Positions 1 to 14,698 are shown, counted from the first letter of the stretch. The stretch is DNA of 64,000 bases from Siphonodentalium dalli (GCA_032622095.1 CP136069.1:106482278-106546277), one strand, 5' to 3'. A program made the numbers and translations. Notes: generated by a model not told the origin, from the sequence alone.

Positions 1-1915
1 TAGGTATCCCCACCACATATATATATAGGTATCCCCACCACACACATCTATAGGTATCCCCACCACACACATCTATAGGTATCCCCACCACATACATATA
101 TAGGTATCCCCACCACGCACATTTATAGGTATCCCCGCCACATACGTATATAGGTATCCCCACCACACACATGTATAGGTCTCCCCACCACATACATCTA
201 TATGTATCCCCACCACACACATCTATAGGTATCCCCACCACACACATCTATAGGTATCCCCACCACACACATATATAGGTATCCCCATCATACACATCTA
301 TAGGTATCCCCACCACATACATATATAGGTATCCCAACCACACACATATATAGTTATCCCCACCACATACATATATAGGTATCACCGCCACACACATATA
401 GGTATCCCCACCACATACATATAGGTATCCCCGCCACATACATATAGGTATCCCCACCACACACACATATATAGGTTTCCCCACCACAAGCATATATAGG
501 TATCCCTGCCACACACATTTATAGGTATCCCCTCCACACACATATATAGGTATCCCCACCACACACATATATAGGTATCCCCGCCACATACATATATATG
601 TCTCCCCGCCACATACATATATAGGTATCCCCACCACACATCTATAGGTATCCACACCCCACACATATATTGGTCTCCCCCCCACACACATATATAGGTA
701 TCCCCGCCACATACATATATAGGTCTCCCGCCACATACATATATAGGTCTCCCCACCACATATCTATAGGTATCCCCACCACACACATATATTGGTCTCC
801 TCACCACACACATATGTAGGTATCCCTGCCACATACATCTATAGGTCTCCCCACCACACACATATATAGGTATCATCACCACACACATATATAGGTCTCC
901 CCGCCACATACATCTATAGGTCTCCCCACAACATACATATATAGGTATCACCACCACATACATATATAGGTATCCCCACCACATACATATATAGGTATCC
1001 CCACCACACACATATATAGGTAACCCCGCCACACACATATATAGGTATCCCCACCACATACATCCATAGATCTCTCCACCACATACATATATAGGTATCA
1101 CCACCACATACATATATAGGTATCCCCATCACATACATATATAGGTATCCCTACCACACACATATATAGGTATCCCCGCCACACACATATATATAGGTAT
1201 CCCCACCACATACATCTATAGGTATCCCCACCACATACATATATAGGTATCCTCACCACACATATATATAGGTATCACCACCACATACATATATAGGTAT
1301 CCCCGCCACACACATATATAGGTATCCCCGCCACATACATATATAGGTATCCCCACCACACACGTCTATAGGTATCCCCACCACACACATATATATAGGT
1401 ATCAACACCACACACATATATAGGTATCCCCCCACATACATATATAGGTATCCCCACCACATAAATATATAGGTATCCCCACCACACACATATATAGGTA
1501 TCCCCACCACACACATCTATAGGTATCCCCACCACATACATATATAGGTATCCCCACCACACACATTTATAGGTATCCCCGCCACATACGTATATAGGTA
1601 TCCTCACCACACACATGTATAGGTCTCCCCACCACATACATCTATAGGTATCCCCACCACACACATCTATAGGTATCCCCACCACACACATCTATAGGTA
1701 TCCCCACCACACACATATATAAGTATCCCCATCATACACATCTATAGGTATCCCCACCACATACATATATAGGTATCCCAACCACACACATATATAGGTA
1801 TCCCCACCACATACATATATAGGTATCACCTCCACACACATATAGGTATCCCCACCACATACATATAGGTATCCCCGCCACATACATATAAGTATCCCCA
1901 CCACACACATATAGG
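1..1915 (+). repeat. 1,444-bp higher-order repeat
   Basis: Positions 1 to about 470 match 1,445 to about 1,915 at an offset of 1,444 bp. The match includes unusual units in the same order: a CACATTTATAGG unit, a TACGTATATAGG unit, a CACATGTATAGG unit, then ATCATACACATC and AACCACACAC units and a run of short CATATAGG units. A 1,443-bp version recurs in the second long copy (near 29,938 and 31,381). The length is not a multiple of 25 because the repeat contains length-variant units. Confidence 0.85.
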
Positions 1916-1949
1916 TATCCCCACCACACACATCTATAGGTATCACCAC

Positions 1950-3249
1950 CACATACATATGTAGGTATACCCAACACATACATATATAGGTATCCCCGCC
2001 ACATACATCTATAGGTATCCCCACCACATACATATAAAGGTATCCCCACCACATACATATATAGGTATCCCCACCACATACATATATAGGTATCCCCACC
2101 ACATACGTCTATTGGTATCACCGCCACATTCATCTATAGGTATCCCCACCACATACATCTATTGGTATCACCACCACAAACATATATAGGTATCCCCGCC
2201 AAATACATATATAGGTATCCCCACCAAATACAAATATAGGTATCACCACCACACACATATATAGGTATCCCCAACACATACATATATAGGTATCCCCACC
2301 ACATACATCTATAGGTATCCCCACCACACACATATATAGGTATCCCCACCACATACATATATATGTATCCCCACCACATACATATATAGATATCCCCACC
2401 ACATACATCTATATGTATCCCCACCACACACATATATAGGTATCCCCACCACATACATCTATAGGTATCCCCACCACACACATATATAGGTATCCCCACC
2501 ACATACATATATAGGTAGCCCCACCACACACATCTATAGGTATCCCCACCACACACATCCATAGGTATCCCCACCACACACATCTATAGGTATCCCCATC
2601 ACATAAATATGTAGGTATCCCCACCATATACATATATAGGTATCCCCACCACACACATATATAGGTATCCCCACCACATACATATATAGGTCTCGACGCC
2701 ACATACATCCATAGGTCTCCCCACCACATACATATATAGGTATCACCGCCACATACATATATAGGTATTCCCACCACATACATATATAGGTATCCCTACC
2801 ACACACATATATAGGTATCCCCGCCACACACATATATAGGTATCCCCACCACATACATCTATTGGTATCCCCACCACATACATATATAGGTATCCTCACC
2901 ACATACATATATAGGTATCCCCACCACATACATATATAGGTATCCCCGCCACATACATATATAGGTATCCCCGCCACATACTTATATAGGTTTCCCAACC
3001 ACACACATATATAGGTATCCACACCACACACATATATATAGGTATTCCCGCCACACACATATATAGGTATCCCCACCACATACATATATAGGTCTCCCCA
3101 CCACATACATCTATAGGTATCCCCACCACACACATCTATAGGTATCCCCACCACACACATATATAGGTATCACCACCACATACATATATAGGTATCCCCA
3201 CCACATACATATATAGGTATCCCCACCACATACATATATAGGTATCCCC
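1950..3249 (+). repeat. Satellite stretch between two higher-order repeat families
   Basis: Plain 25-bp units joining the 1,444-bp repeat to the 1.6-1.9 kb family. It is matched by the second long copy at +30,368 and then +30,443. The earlier offset is 29,818, so the second copy has about 550 bp (22 units) more inserted near 31.7-32.4 kb. No gene or other element is seen. Confidence 0.75.
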
Positions 3250-6200
3250 AATACATACATATATAGGTATCCCCACCACACACATCTATAGGTATCCCCA
3301 CCACATACATATATAGGTATCCCCACCACACACATTTATATGTATCCCCGCCACATACATATATAGGTATCACCACCACACACATATATAGGTCTCCCCA
3401 CCACCTACATCTATAGGTATCCCCACCACACACATCAATAGATATCCCCACCACACACATATATAGGTATCCCCACCACACACATATATAGGTATCCCCA
3501 CCACATAGATATATAGGTATCCCAACCACACACATATATAGGTATCACCACCACATACATATATAGGTATCACCACCACACACATATAGGTATCCCCACC
3601 AAATACATATAGGTATCCCGCCACATACATATAGGTATCCCCACCACACACACATATATAGGTCTCCCCACCACAAGCATATATAGGTATCCCCGCCACA
3701 CACATATATAGGTATCCCCGCCATACACATATATAGGTATCCCCACCACACACATATATAGGTCTCCCCGCCACATACATATATAGGTATCCCCACCACA
3801 CATCTATAGGTATCCCCACCCCACACATATATTGGTCTCCCCACCACACACATATATAGGTATCCCCGCCACATACATATATAGGTCTCCCGCCACATAC
3901 ATATATAGGTATCCCCACCACACATCTATAGGTATCCCCACCACACACATATATTGGTCTCCTCACCACACACATATATAGGTATCCCTGCCACATACAT
4001 CTATAGGTCTCCCCACCACACACATATATAGGTATCATCACCACACACATATATACGTCTCCCCGCCACATACATCTATAGGTCTCCCCACCACATACAT
4101 ATATAGATATCACCACCACATACATATATAGGTATCCCCACCACATACATATATAGGTATCCCCACCACATACATCTATAGGTATCCCCACCACACACAT
4201 ATATAGGTATCCCCACCACATACATATATAGGTATCCCCACCACATACATATATTGATATCCCCACCACATACATCTATATGTATCCCCACCACACACAT
4301 ATATATGTATCCCCACCACATACATCTATAGGTATCCCCACCACACACATATATAGGTATCCCCACCACATACATATATAGGTAGCCCCACCACACACAT
4401 CTATAGGTATCCCCATCACACACATCCATAGGTATCCCCACCACACACATCTATAGGTATCCCCATCACATAAATATGTAGGTATCCCCACCATATACAT
4501 ATATAGGTATCCCCACCACACACATATATAGGTATCCCCACCACATACATATATAGGTCTCGACGCCACATACATCCATATGTCTCCCCACCACATACAT
4601 ATATAGGTATCACCACCACATACATATATAGGTATTCCCACCACATACATATATAGGTATCCCTACCACACACATATATAGGTATCCCCGCCACACACAT
4701 ATATAGGTATCCCCACCACATACATCTATTGGTATCCCCACCACATACATATATAGGTATCCTCATCACACACATATATAGGTATCCCCACCACATACAT
4801 ATATAGGTATCCCCGCCACATACATATATAGGTATCCCCGCCACATACATATATAGGTTTCCCAACCACACACATCTATAGGTATCCCCACCACATACAT
4901 ATATAGGTATCACCACCACATACATATATAGGTATCCCCACCACACACACATATATAGGTATCCCCACCACACACATATATATAGGTATCCCCGCCTCAC
5001 ACATATATAGGTATCCCCACCACATACATATATAGGTCTCCCCACCACATACATCTATACGTATCCCCACCACACACATCTATAGGTATCCCCACCACAC
5101 ACATATATGGGTATCACCCCCACATACATATATAGGTATCCCCACCACATACATATATAGGTATCCCCAATACATACATATATAGGTATCCCCACCACAC
5201 ACATCTATAGGTATCCCCACCACATACATATATAGGTATCCCCACCACACACATTTATATGTATCCCCGCCACATACATATATAGGTATCACAACCACAC
5301 ACATATATAGGTCTCCCCACCACCTACATCTATAGGTATCCCCACCACACACACCAATAGATATCCCCACCACACACATATATAGGTATCCCCACCACAC
5401 ACATATATAGGTATCCCCACCACATAGATATATAGGTATCCCAACCACACACATATATAGGTATCACCACCACATACATATATAGGTATCACCACCACAC
5501 ACATATAGGTATCCCCACCAAATACATATAGGTATCCCCGCCACATACATATAGGTATCCCCACCACACACACATATATAGGTCTCCCCACCACAAGCAT
5601 ATATAGGTATCCCCGCCACACACATATATAGGTATCCCCGCCATACACATATATAGGTATCCCCACCACACACATATATAGGTCTCCCCGCCACATACAT
5701 ATATAGGTATCCCCACCACACATCTATAGGTATCCCCACCCCACATATATATTGGTCTCCCCACCACACACATATATAGGTATCCCGCCACATACATATA
5801 TAGGTCTCCCGCCACATACATATATAGGTATCCCCACCACACATCTATAGGTATCCCCACCACACACATATATTGGTCTCCTCACCACACACATATATAG
5901 GTATCCCTGCCACATACATCTATAGGTCTCCCCACCACACACATATATAGGTATCATCACCACACACATATATACGTCTCCCCGCCACATACATCTATAG
6001 GTCTCCCCACCACATACATATATAGGTATCACCACCACATACATATATAGGTATCCCCACCACATACATATATAGGTATCCCCACCACATACATCTATAG
6101 GTATCCCCACCACATACATATATAGGTATCCCCACCACATACATATATAGGTATCCCCACCACATACATATATAGGTATCACCACCACATACATATATAG

Positions 6201-9200
6201 GTATTCCTACCACATACATATATAGGTATCCCTACCACACACATATATAGGTATCCCCGCCACACACATATATAGGTATCCCCACCACATACATCTATTG
6301 GTATCCCCACCACATACATATATAGGTATCCTCACCACACACACATATAGGTATCCCCACCACATACATATATAGGTATCCCCGCCACATACATATATAG
6401 GTATCCCCGCCACATACATATATAGGTTTCCCAACCACACACATCTATAGGTATCCCCACCACATACATATATAGGTATCACCACCACATACATATATAG
6501 GTATCCCCACCACACACATATATAGGTATCCCCACCACACACATATATATAGGTATCCCCGCCACACACATATATAAGTATCCCCACCACATACATATAT
6601 AGGTCTCCCCACCACATACATCTATAGGTATCCCCACCACACACATCTATAGGTATCCCCACCACACACATATATAGATATCACCCCCACATACATATAT
6701 AGGTATCCCCACCACATACATATATAGGTATCCCCACCACATACATATATAGGTATCCCCAATACATACATATATAGGTATCCCCACCACACACATCTAT
6801 AGGTATCCCCACCACATACATATATAGGTATCCCCACCACACACATTTATATGTATCCCCGCCACATACATATATAGGTATCACCACCACACACATATAT
6901 AGGTCTCCCCACCACCTACATCTATAGGTATCCCCACCACACACATCAATAGATATCCCCACCACACACATATATAGGTATCCCCACCACACAAATATAT
7001 AGGTATCCCCACCACATAGATATATAGGTATCCCAACCACACACATATATAGGTATCACCACCACATACATATATAGGTATCACCACCACACACATATAG
7101 TTATCCCCACCAAATACATATAGGTATCCCCGCCACATACATATAGGTATCCCCACACACACACATATATAGGTCTCCCCACCACAAGCATATATAGGTA
7201 TCCCCGCCACACACATATATAGGTATCCCCGCCATACACATATATAGGTATCCCCACCACACACATATATAGGTCTCCCCGCCACATACATATATAGGTA
7301 TCCCCACCACACATCTATAGGTATCCCCACCCCACACATATATTGGTCTCCCCACCACACACATATATAGGTATCCCGCCACATACATATATAGGTCTCC
7401 CGCCACATACATATATAGGTATCCCCACCACACATCTATAGGTATCCCCACCACACACATATATTGGTCTCCTCACCACACACATATATAGGTATCCCTG
7501 CCACATACATCTATAGGTCTCCCCACCACACACATATATAGGTATCATCACCACACACATATATACGTCTCCCCGCCACATACATCTATAGGTCTCCCCA
7601 CCACATACATATATAGGTATCACCACCACATACATATATAGGTATCCCCACCACATACATATATAGGTATCCCCACCACATAGATCTATAGGTATCCCCA
7701 CCACATACATATATAGGTATCCCCACCACATACATATATAGGTATCCCCACCACATACATATATAGGTATCACCACCACATACATATATAGGTATTCCTA
7801 CCACATACATATATAGGTATCCCTACCACACACATATATAGGTATCCCCGCCACACACATATATAGGTATCCCCACCACATACATCTATTGGTATCCCCA
7901 CCACATACATATATAGGTATCCTCACCACACACATATATAGGTATCCCCACCACATACATATATAGGTATCCCCGCCACATACATATATAGGTATCCCCG
8001 CCACATACATATATAGGTTTCCCAACCACACACATCTATAGGTATCCCCACCACATACATATATAGGTATCACCACCACATACATATATAGGTATCCCCA
8101 CCACACACATATATAGGTATCCCCACCACACACATATATATAGGTATCCCCGCCACACACATATATAAGTATCCCCACCACATACATATATAGGTCTCCC
8201 CACCACATACATCTATAGGTATCCCCACCACACACATCTATAGGTATCCCCACCACACACATATATAGGTATCACCCCCACATACATATATAGGTATCCC
8301 CACCACATACATATATAGGTATCCCCACCACATACATATATAGGTATCCCCAATACTTACATATATAGGTATCCCCACCACACACATCTATAGGTATCCC
8401 CACCACATACATATATAGGTATCCCCACCACACACATTTATATGTATCCCCGCCACATACATATATAGGTATCACCACCACACACATATATAGGTCTCCC
8501 CACCACCTACATCTATAGGTATCCCCACCACACACATCAATAGATATCCCCACCACACACATATATAGGTATCCCCACCACACACATATATAGGTATCCC
8601 CACCACATAGATATATAGGTATCCCAACCACACACATATATAGGTATCACCACCACATACATATATAGGTATCACCACCACACACATATAGGTATCCCCA
8701 CCAAATACATATAGGTATCCCCGCCACATACATATAGGTATCCCCACCACACACACATATATAGGTCTCCCCACCACAAGCATATATAGGTATCCCCGCC
8801 ACACACATATATAGGTATCCCCGCCATACACATATATAGGTATCCCCACCACACACATATATAGGTCTCCCCGCCACATACATATATAGGTATTCCCACC
8901 ACACATCTATAGGTGTCCCCACCCCACACATATATTGGTCTCCCCACCACACACATATATAGGTATCCCCGCCACATACATATATAGGTCTCCCGCCACA
9001 TACATATATAGGTATCCCCACCACACATCTATAGGTATCCCCACCACACACATATATTGGTCTCCTCACCACACACATATATAGGTATCCCTGCCACATA
9101 CATCTATAGGTCTCCCCACCACACACATATATAGGTATCATCACCACACACATATATACGTCTCCCCGCCACATACATCTATAGGTCTCCCCACCACATA

Positions 9201-9330
9201 CATATATAGGTATCACCACCACATACATATATAGGTATCCCCACCACATACATATATAGGTATCCCCACCACATACATATATAGGTATCCCCACCACATA
9301 CATATATAGGTATCCCCACCACATACATAT
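3250..9330 (+). repeat. 1.59-1.92 kb higher-order repeat, four copies
   Basis: A rare unit variant reading CCCCAATAC marks each copy, at 3,250, 5,169, 6,761 and 8,352 (spacings 1,919, 1,592 and 1,591 bp). Other landmarks keep the same order in each copy: a TTATATG unit, a CATCAATAG unit, an ATAGATATATAGG unit, short CATATAGG units, a CACAAGCATATATAGG unit, a GGTCTCCCGCC short unit and a TATACGTCTCC unit. The last copy diverges near 9,330. The family reappears in the second long copy with markers at 32,050, 33,693, 35,635 and 37,227. Confidence 0.88.
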
Positions 9331-9827
9331 ATAGGTATCCCCACCACATACATATATAGGTATCCCCACCACATATATCAATTGGTATCACCGCCACATA
9401 TATTTATAGGTATCCCCACCACATACATCTATAGGTCTCCCGCCACACACATATATAGGTATCCCCACGACACACATATATAGGTATCACCACCACACAC
9501 ATATATAGGTATCCCCGCCAAATACATATATAGGTATCCCCACCACATACATGTATAGGTATCACCACCACACACATATATAGGTATCCTCACCACATAC
9601 ATATATAGGTATCCCCACCACATACATCTATAGGTATCCCCACCACACACATATATAGGTATCCCCACCACATACATATATAGGTATCCCCACCACATAC
9701 ATATATAGGTATCCCCACCACATACATATATATGTATCCCCACCACACACATATATAGGTATCCCCACCACATACATCTATAGTTATCCCCACCACACAA
9801 ACATATAGGTATCCCCACCACATACAT
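9331..9827 (+). repeat. Satellite stretch preceding the 2,297-bp repeat
   Basis: Ordinary 25-bp units with some distinctive variants (ATATCAATTGG, TATATTTATAGG, CACGACACAC). It matches 38,206-38,702 in the second long copy, and related units occur near 40.3-40.7 kb. No gene is seen. Confidence 0.75.
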
Positions 9828-11003
9828 ATATAGGTATCCCCACCACACACATATATAGGTATCCCCACCACATACATATATAGGTATCCCCACCACACAC
9901 ATATATAGGTATCCCCACCACACACATCTATATGTAACCCCACCACACACATCTATAGGTATTCCCACCACATGAATATGTAGGTATCCCCACCATATAC
10001 ATATATAGGTATCCCCACCATATACATATATAGGTATCCCCACCACATACATCTATAGGTATCCCCACCACACACATATATAGGTATCCCCACCACATAC
10101 ATATATAGGTATCCCCACCACACACATCTATAGGTATCCCCACCACACACATCCATAGGCATCCCCACCACACACATCTATAGGTATCCCCATCACATAA
10201 ATATGTAGGTATCCCCACCATATACATATATAGGTATCCCCACCACACACATATATAGGTATCCCCACCACATACATATATAGGTCTCAACGCCACATAC
10301 ATCCATAGGTCTCCCCACCACATACATATATAGGTATCACCACCACATACATATATAGGTATCCCCACCACATACATATATAGGTATCCCTACCACACAC
10401 ATATATAGGTGTCCCCACCACACACATATATAGGTATCCCCACCACATACATATATAGGTATCCCCACCACACACATTTATAGGTATCCCCGCCACATAC
10501 ATATATAGGTATCACCACCACACACATATATAGGTCTCCCCACCACCTACATATATAGGTATCCCCACCACACACATCAATAGATATCCCCACCACACAC
10601 ATATATAGGTATCCCCACCACACACATATATAGGTATCCCCACCATACACATCTATAGGTATCCCCACCACACACATATATAGGTATCCCCGCCAAATAC
10701 ATATATAGGTATCCCCACCACATACATATATAGGTATCACCACCACACACATATATATGTATCCCCACCACATACATATATAGGTATCCCCACCACATAC
10801 ATCTATAAGTATCCCCACCACACACATATATAGGTATCCCCACCACATACATATATAGGTATCCCCACCACATACATATATAGGTATCCCCACCACAAAC
10901 ATATATAGATATCCCCACCACATACATATATAGGTATCCCCACCAAATACATATATAGGTATCCCCGCCACATACATATATATGTATCACCACCACACAC
11001 ATA
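9828..11003 (+). repeat. First copy of 2,297-bp higher-order repeat, part left of element 1
   Basis: Matches 21,364-22,539 at an offset of exactly 11,536 bp with few substitutions. The match stops at the TA where element 1 starts. Subtracting the two insertions (9,239 bp) from the offset gives 2,297 bp, the period measured independently to the right of element 2. This is therefore the start of an interrupted copy of that tandem repeat. Confidence 0.92.
11002..11003. other. TA target-site duplication, left side of element 1
   Basis: The satellite reads CCACCACACACA-TA and then the element. The matching TA on the right is 18,756-18,757. The unfilled counterpart is the single TA at 22,538-22,539. 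Confidence 0.9.
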
Positions 11004-11026
11004 CAGTATAAGGCCCGTGTTTTTTT
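11004..11026 (+). repeat. Left terminal inverted repeat of element 1
   Basis: Begins CAGTATAAGGCCCGTG and ends in a T run. It pairs with the reverse complement of 18,733-18,755, with mismatches only at positions 6 (T/C) and 17 (T/G), so 21 of 23 bases agree. Confidence 0.92.
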
Positions 11027-11040
11027 ACATGTCCACGGAA

Positions 11041-11075
11041 GACCACGCGCGATTTTTCCGTGGCTTTTCCGTGTT
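11041..11075 (+). repeat. Subterminal box, left copy
   Basis: A 35-bp block beginning GACCACGCGCGATTTTTCCG. It is repeated in the same orientation at 18,673-18,707 with 33 of 35 bases identical. It sits 14 bp inside the left terminal repeat. It is a direct, not inverted, match, unlike the ends themselves. Confidence 0.88.
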
Positions 11076-11095
11076 CAAAATCTGAACTCGCTAAG

Positions 11096-11345
11096 AACAC
11101 GGTCTGGGTAAACGTGTTCAATCGTGTTCCGATTATGAACACGCTCTGATCACGTTTGAACACGCTCTGATCACGTTTGAACACGGAACGTCCACGCTAT
11201 GATCACGGTACGACGAACGGGTGACCACGGCCAAATGATCACGTTTGAACACGGAACATCCACGCTATGACCACTGGTGACCACGGCCATAACACAGGTG
11301 ACCGCGACATGAACACGGAGGAACATGGCTGAACACGGAGCCATC
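11096..11345 (+). repeat. CACG-motif subterminal cluster, left
   Basis: Many degenerate copies of a 9-12 bp motif of the form TGAACACGGA or TGACCACGGC, spaced about 10-25 bp apart. Clustered short motifs inside transposon ends often bind transposase; that role is inferred. Similar clusters lie at 11,815-11,945, 12,045-12,095, 18,030-18,110 and 18,515-18,680. Confidence 0.75.
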
Positions 11346-11439
11346 GCTAGCGGCCATCGCTTGGCACGCCGCGGTGGCGGAGCTCGCGGTGTGAGTTACG
11401 TAATTAGTTATCACCTCCCTAGTCCAAAATATATTCTCG
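11236..11439 (+). repeat. Internal direct repeat A, copy 1 of element 1
   Basis: About 204 bp containing the CACG motifs, then a GC-rich stretch (CACGCCGCGGTGGCGGAGCT) and the tail CACCTCCCTAGTCCAAAA. It matches 11,815-12,042. Copy 2 is longer by about 24 bp, mainly from extra GAACACGG motifs. Confidence 0.88.
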
Positions 11440-11814
11440 AAATTTCTGCTCAAATTAGCAAATGAGCACCACCATTTTATTTAACGGAAATTTCATCGAA
11501 ATTCAACCCGTCGATTGTGAAAATTGGCCCAGAAAAAGTAAAGATACCAATATAGCGCGATTACTCAGAAAAATAAATTATATATGGGAGTCGGAATTGT
11601 ACCGATACGCATGCATTATTTCAAGCAGGGTGCTAACTTAATACTAAATAACTCGAATATTTTGACAGGAACATATGACTATATATATTTATTGAATTTT
11701 ATAGATTTACATCTTCTGATCGAAAATATCTTGACGGGACCTTTGATAAATGTTCAATTTAGTTTCAATTAAGAATGGTTCTGGTATCAATGTCCGTTTA
11801 GTTTTAAACAAACC
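11440..11814. other. Unique A/T-rich spacer between repeat A copies
   Basis: Non-satellite DNA with no repeated structure that I recognise. A short plus-strand open frame (62 codons, 11,584-11,772) resembles no family I know and is probably chance. Confidence 0.5.
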
Positions 11815-12042
11815 TTGATCACGTTTGAATACGGAACATCGACGCTATGACCACGGGTGACCACGGCCATAACACAGGTGACCGCGACATGAACACGGAT
11901 GAACACGGGGGAACACGGAGGAACATGGCTGAACACGGAGGCATCGCTGGCGGCCGGGGCTTGGCACGCCGCGGTGGCGGAGCTCGCGGTGTGCGTTACG
12001 TAATTAATTATCACCTCCCTATAGTCCAAAATATATTCTCGA
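11815..12042 (+). repeat. Internal direct repeat A, copy 2 of element 1
   Basis: Second copy of the block at 11,236-11,439. It keeps the GC-rich core and the CACCTCCCTA tail, with additional GAACACGG motifs near 11,896-11,925. It is followed by GAACACGCTCTGATC motifs also seen near the left end. Confidence 0.88.
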
Positions 12043-12198
12043 ATCTGAACACGCTCTGATCGCGTTTGAACACGCTCTGATCACGTTTGAAACATCGGGA
12101 AATATCAATGATAAACCAATCTAGATTTATTTACCATTTTAATTAATCTTTTACAAAAAAAAGTGTAAGATAATTTACAATATTTAGTGAAAAAAAAA

Positions 12199-12242
12199 TC
12201 AAGATTTCTCCATGTAAATATCAAGATTTCTCCATGTAAATT
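12199..12242 (+). repeat. 22-bp tandem doublet
   Basis: The block TCAAGATTTCTCCATGTAAA followed by TA occurs twice in immediate succession (12,199-12,220 and 12,221-12,242). The flanking 12,100-12,330 is otherwise A/T-rich and featureless. Confidence 0.85.
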
Positions 12243-12336
12243 TCATCAATGATTATGTCTCGAAAACAAAATCATCAAAAAAGACATACCTAGAACAGGA
12301 ACGATGCAACAATTATATATATTGCTTGTAAAATAA

Positions 12337-13388
12337 TTACCCGCAATAAACATTCTGTGTTCAAACTTTATACTCAAATATTTCTATAGTGGGGTCGATA
12401 CCCCTCGTTAGTAATTTGATTTATATGACATGTTACTGATGTCCAATCATAAATTTGGTATTGCTAAATCGGCAAATAACTCATATTTCACTTTGCAAAA
12501 ATTTTCCGTTAAAAATGTTTTTAGTAATCTCACAAAATGTCCCGGAACACAGCCCGTAATAAACATTATCCGTTCAAACTGTATATATATTCAAATATTT
12601 CTAGTGGGGTCGATACCCCTTGGTAGTAATTTAATTTTTATGACATGTTCCCAACGTCGGAACATAATAAATTTGGTACTGCTAAATCGGCAAATAACTC
12701 ATCTTTCACCATGCAAAAATTCTCACTTAAAATTTTTTTTAGTAATCTCACAAAATGTACCGGAACACAGCCCGTAATAAACATTATCCGTTCAAACTGT
12801 ATATTCAAATATTTCTAGTGGGGTCGATACCCCTTGGTAGTAATTTAATTTGTATGACATGTTCCCGACGTCGGATCATTTTTAATTTGGTACTGCTATA
12901 TCGGCAAATGACGCATCTTGCACCATGCAAACATTTTCCGTTAAAAATGTTTATAGTAATCTCACAAAATGTTCCCGAACACAGCCCGAAAAAGCGCCGA
13001 CCGCTGCCCATAATAAACATTCTCCGTTCAAACTTTATACTCAAATATTTATAGTGGGGTCGATACCCCTCGGTAGTAATTTGATTTATATGACATGTTC
13101 CCGAAGTCCAATCGTCATAAATTTGGTATCGCTAAATCGGCAAATGACGCATCTTGCAGCATGCAGAAATTTTCAGTTAAAAATGTTTATAGTAATCTCA
13201 CAAAATGTTCCCGAACACAGCCCGAAAAAGCGCGCCGACCGCTACCCGTAATAAACATTCTCCGTTCAAACAAAGTAATTTGATTTATATGACATGTTCC
13301 CGACGGCTGATCGTAACCAATTTGGTATTGCTATATCGGCAAATGACTCATCTCATCTTGCAGCATGTAAAAATTTTCCGTTAAAACG
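12337..13388 (+). repeat. ~215-236 bp tandem repeat, about 4.5 copies
   Basis: The landmark GTGGGGTCGATACCCC occurs at 12,389, 12,604, 12,818 and 13,054 (periods 215, 214 and 236). Each unit then carries TTTATATGACATGTT, AATTTGGTA, CGGCAAAT and CTCACAAAATGT blocks. The last copy (about 13,262-13,388) lacks the GTGGGG segment. The longer copies gain about 20 bp reading GAAAAAGCGC...GACCGCT. Short plus-strand open frames (up to 115 codons) follow the repeat and recur with it, so they are not taken as genes. Confidence 0.92.
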
Positions 13389-14250
13389 GCCTATGCTGAT
13401 ACTTACATATCCATACACAATTACCGGCCAACACCTTGAAAATACAGTCTCTGCACATGCAGCAAAAATATGAAGGACAAATAATTGCCGCCATTGATAC
13501 ACGACAATTATCAGGACAATACACGTGAAAAGAAAAGCGTCAATTCAACAGGATAGTATTATCATATTAGAAAACGCTCTTTATTACATCGTCTTCACAC
13601 ATTTCTGAAAACGAAAGCATGAACCTAGAACAGAAATAACACTAACATATACATTTTGCTCTCCTGGAAAAAACATACTACATGCATAACTTTTCCATAT
13701 CTTTGATGGTGTTATTAAATATATATTTTTAACGTTATATCTACTCAGTATATCTCATTTAAATTCAGGCATTCTATAGTCACAAAAATAAAACGAACAA
13801 CAACCTGTGTATTTGTACTGTCCGTCTACAGTATCGAGATACTTAATCCCGCTATTTAATCGATGGCAATGAACAAACCATGCATTATCGAGACAGACAT
13901 CTAACTACTCGTTATGTAATTATGACAATTACCAGCCTATTGTTTGGCGGTCTCTTTGTAGATTGGGTCCCTTTTTGCTTGGATGAATTATAATCAGTAC
14001 AACGACGATGTGACTTTTTCTGCTATAATAATAACACGAAAACAAAACCCCGACCAAAAAGAGTCCATAACAACTTATGGATACAATATTTTCACTTTGT
14101 TTTTCAGTCTTGCATATTTAAGAAAATTCATTGGCACGGGTTTTCGCAAAATAATATTTTAAAATATATAAAAAGATAAATTCACCAAGATTTTTTGGTC
14201 ATAAATATTGCATTTAACGTATCATAATAATTGCATATTATGGTACTATG
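13389..14250. other. Unique A/T-rich interior of element 1
   Basis: About 860 bp without satellite, tandem structure or a credible open frame. I see no recognisable gene, RNA or element. Confidence 0.6.
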
Positions 14251-14659
14251 ACAAACGTGACACTTGTCCGAAAATATGACGTAAAACTCAGAATATTCAG
14301 AACTAAACTATACATCGGTGTACCCGGGGGTTTCAAACCGCACTTAAGATTTCCTCTGTTTTTCAGTAGAATTGAAGTGCAAATGACGCCGGTTCGAATG
14401 CATTTGCCATGGTGATATACCCCACGACATATACATGTCGACAGAACTCGCAATCGACACATGTAAGGAGCGTATTTCTTGTCCGCAACTAAGGTGGTTT
14501 TCGAACCATATACTCGCGATTCTGTTGCAAACTATATTGGGCTGAATATCTACAAATTCACGTCCTTAGCCATATATAAACGGTAATCGTGTTATCCCAC
14601 CATGTATATAGGAGCGAAGGTAACCATGATCCTTGTACATCCATCTTTTCGATTTTATG

Positions 14660-14698
14660 TTTAATTTTAAATTAAATTTGAATAAATTTAAAATTAAA
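14660..14698. repeat. A/T-rich inverted repeat (hairpin), copy 1
   Basis: Perfect 14-bp arms: TTTAATTTTAAATT at 14,660-14,673 and its complement at 14,685-14,698, with an 11-nt loop. It recurs once per ~729-bp unit. Confidence 0.85.

Larger units (their letters stand above)
1..11003 (+). repeat. 25-bp satellite array, left block
   Basis: Head-to-tail tandem repeat of about 440 units. Each unit has a conserved core GGTATCCCCACCAC and an A/T-rich tail that usually ends ACATATATA. The consensus is about 40% GC, with four times more C than G on this strand. Common variants are CGCC for CACC, GGTCTCC for GGTATCC, ACACA for ATACA in the tail, and TCTATA for TATATA. Some units are 1-3 bp shorter or longer (for example CACATATAGG, or GGTCTCCCGCC lacking one C). 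The array continues past the left edge of the window. On the right it stops at a TA dinucleotide where element 1 begins. No gene is seen in it. Confidence 0.98.

Noticed and set aside
248..10977. Long minus-strand reading frames across the left satellite block (60-300 codons)
   Set aside because: They are direct translations of the 25-bp repeat in whichever frame is open, overlap one another in all three frames, and end at a common unit variant. Composition is a simple repeating peptide with no domain.
12430..13251. Series of 99-115 codon plus-strand frames
   Set aside because: They follow the ~215-236 bp tandem repeat and encode the same peptide in shifted forms; repeat artefact.
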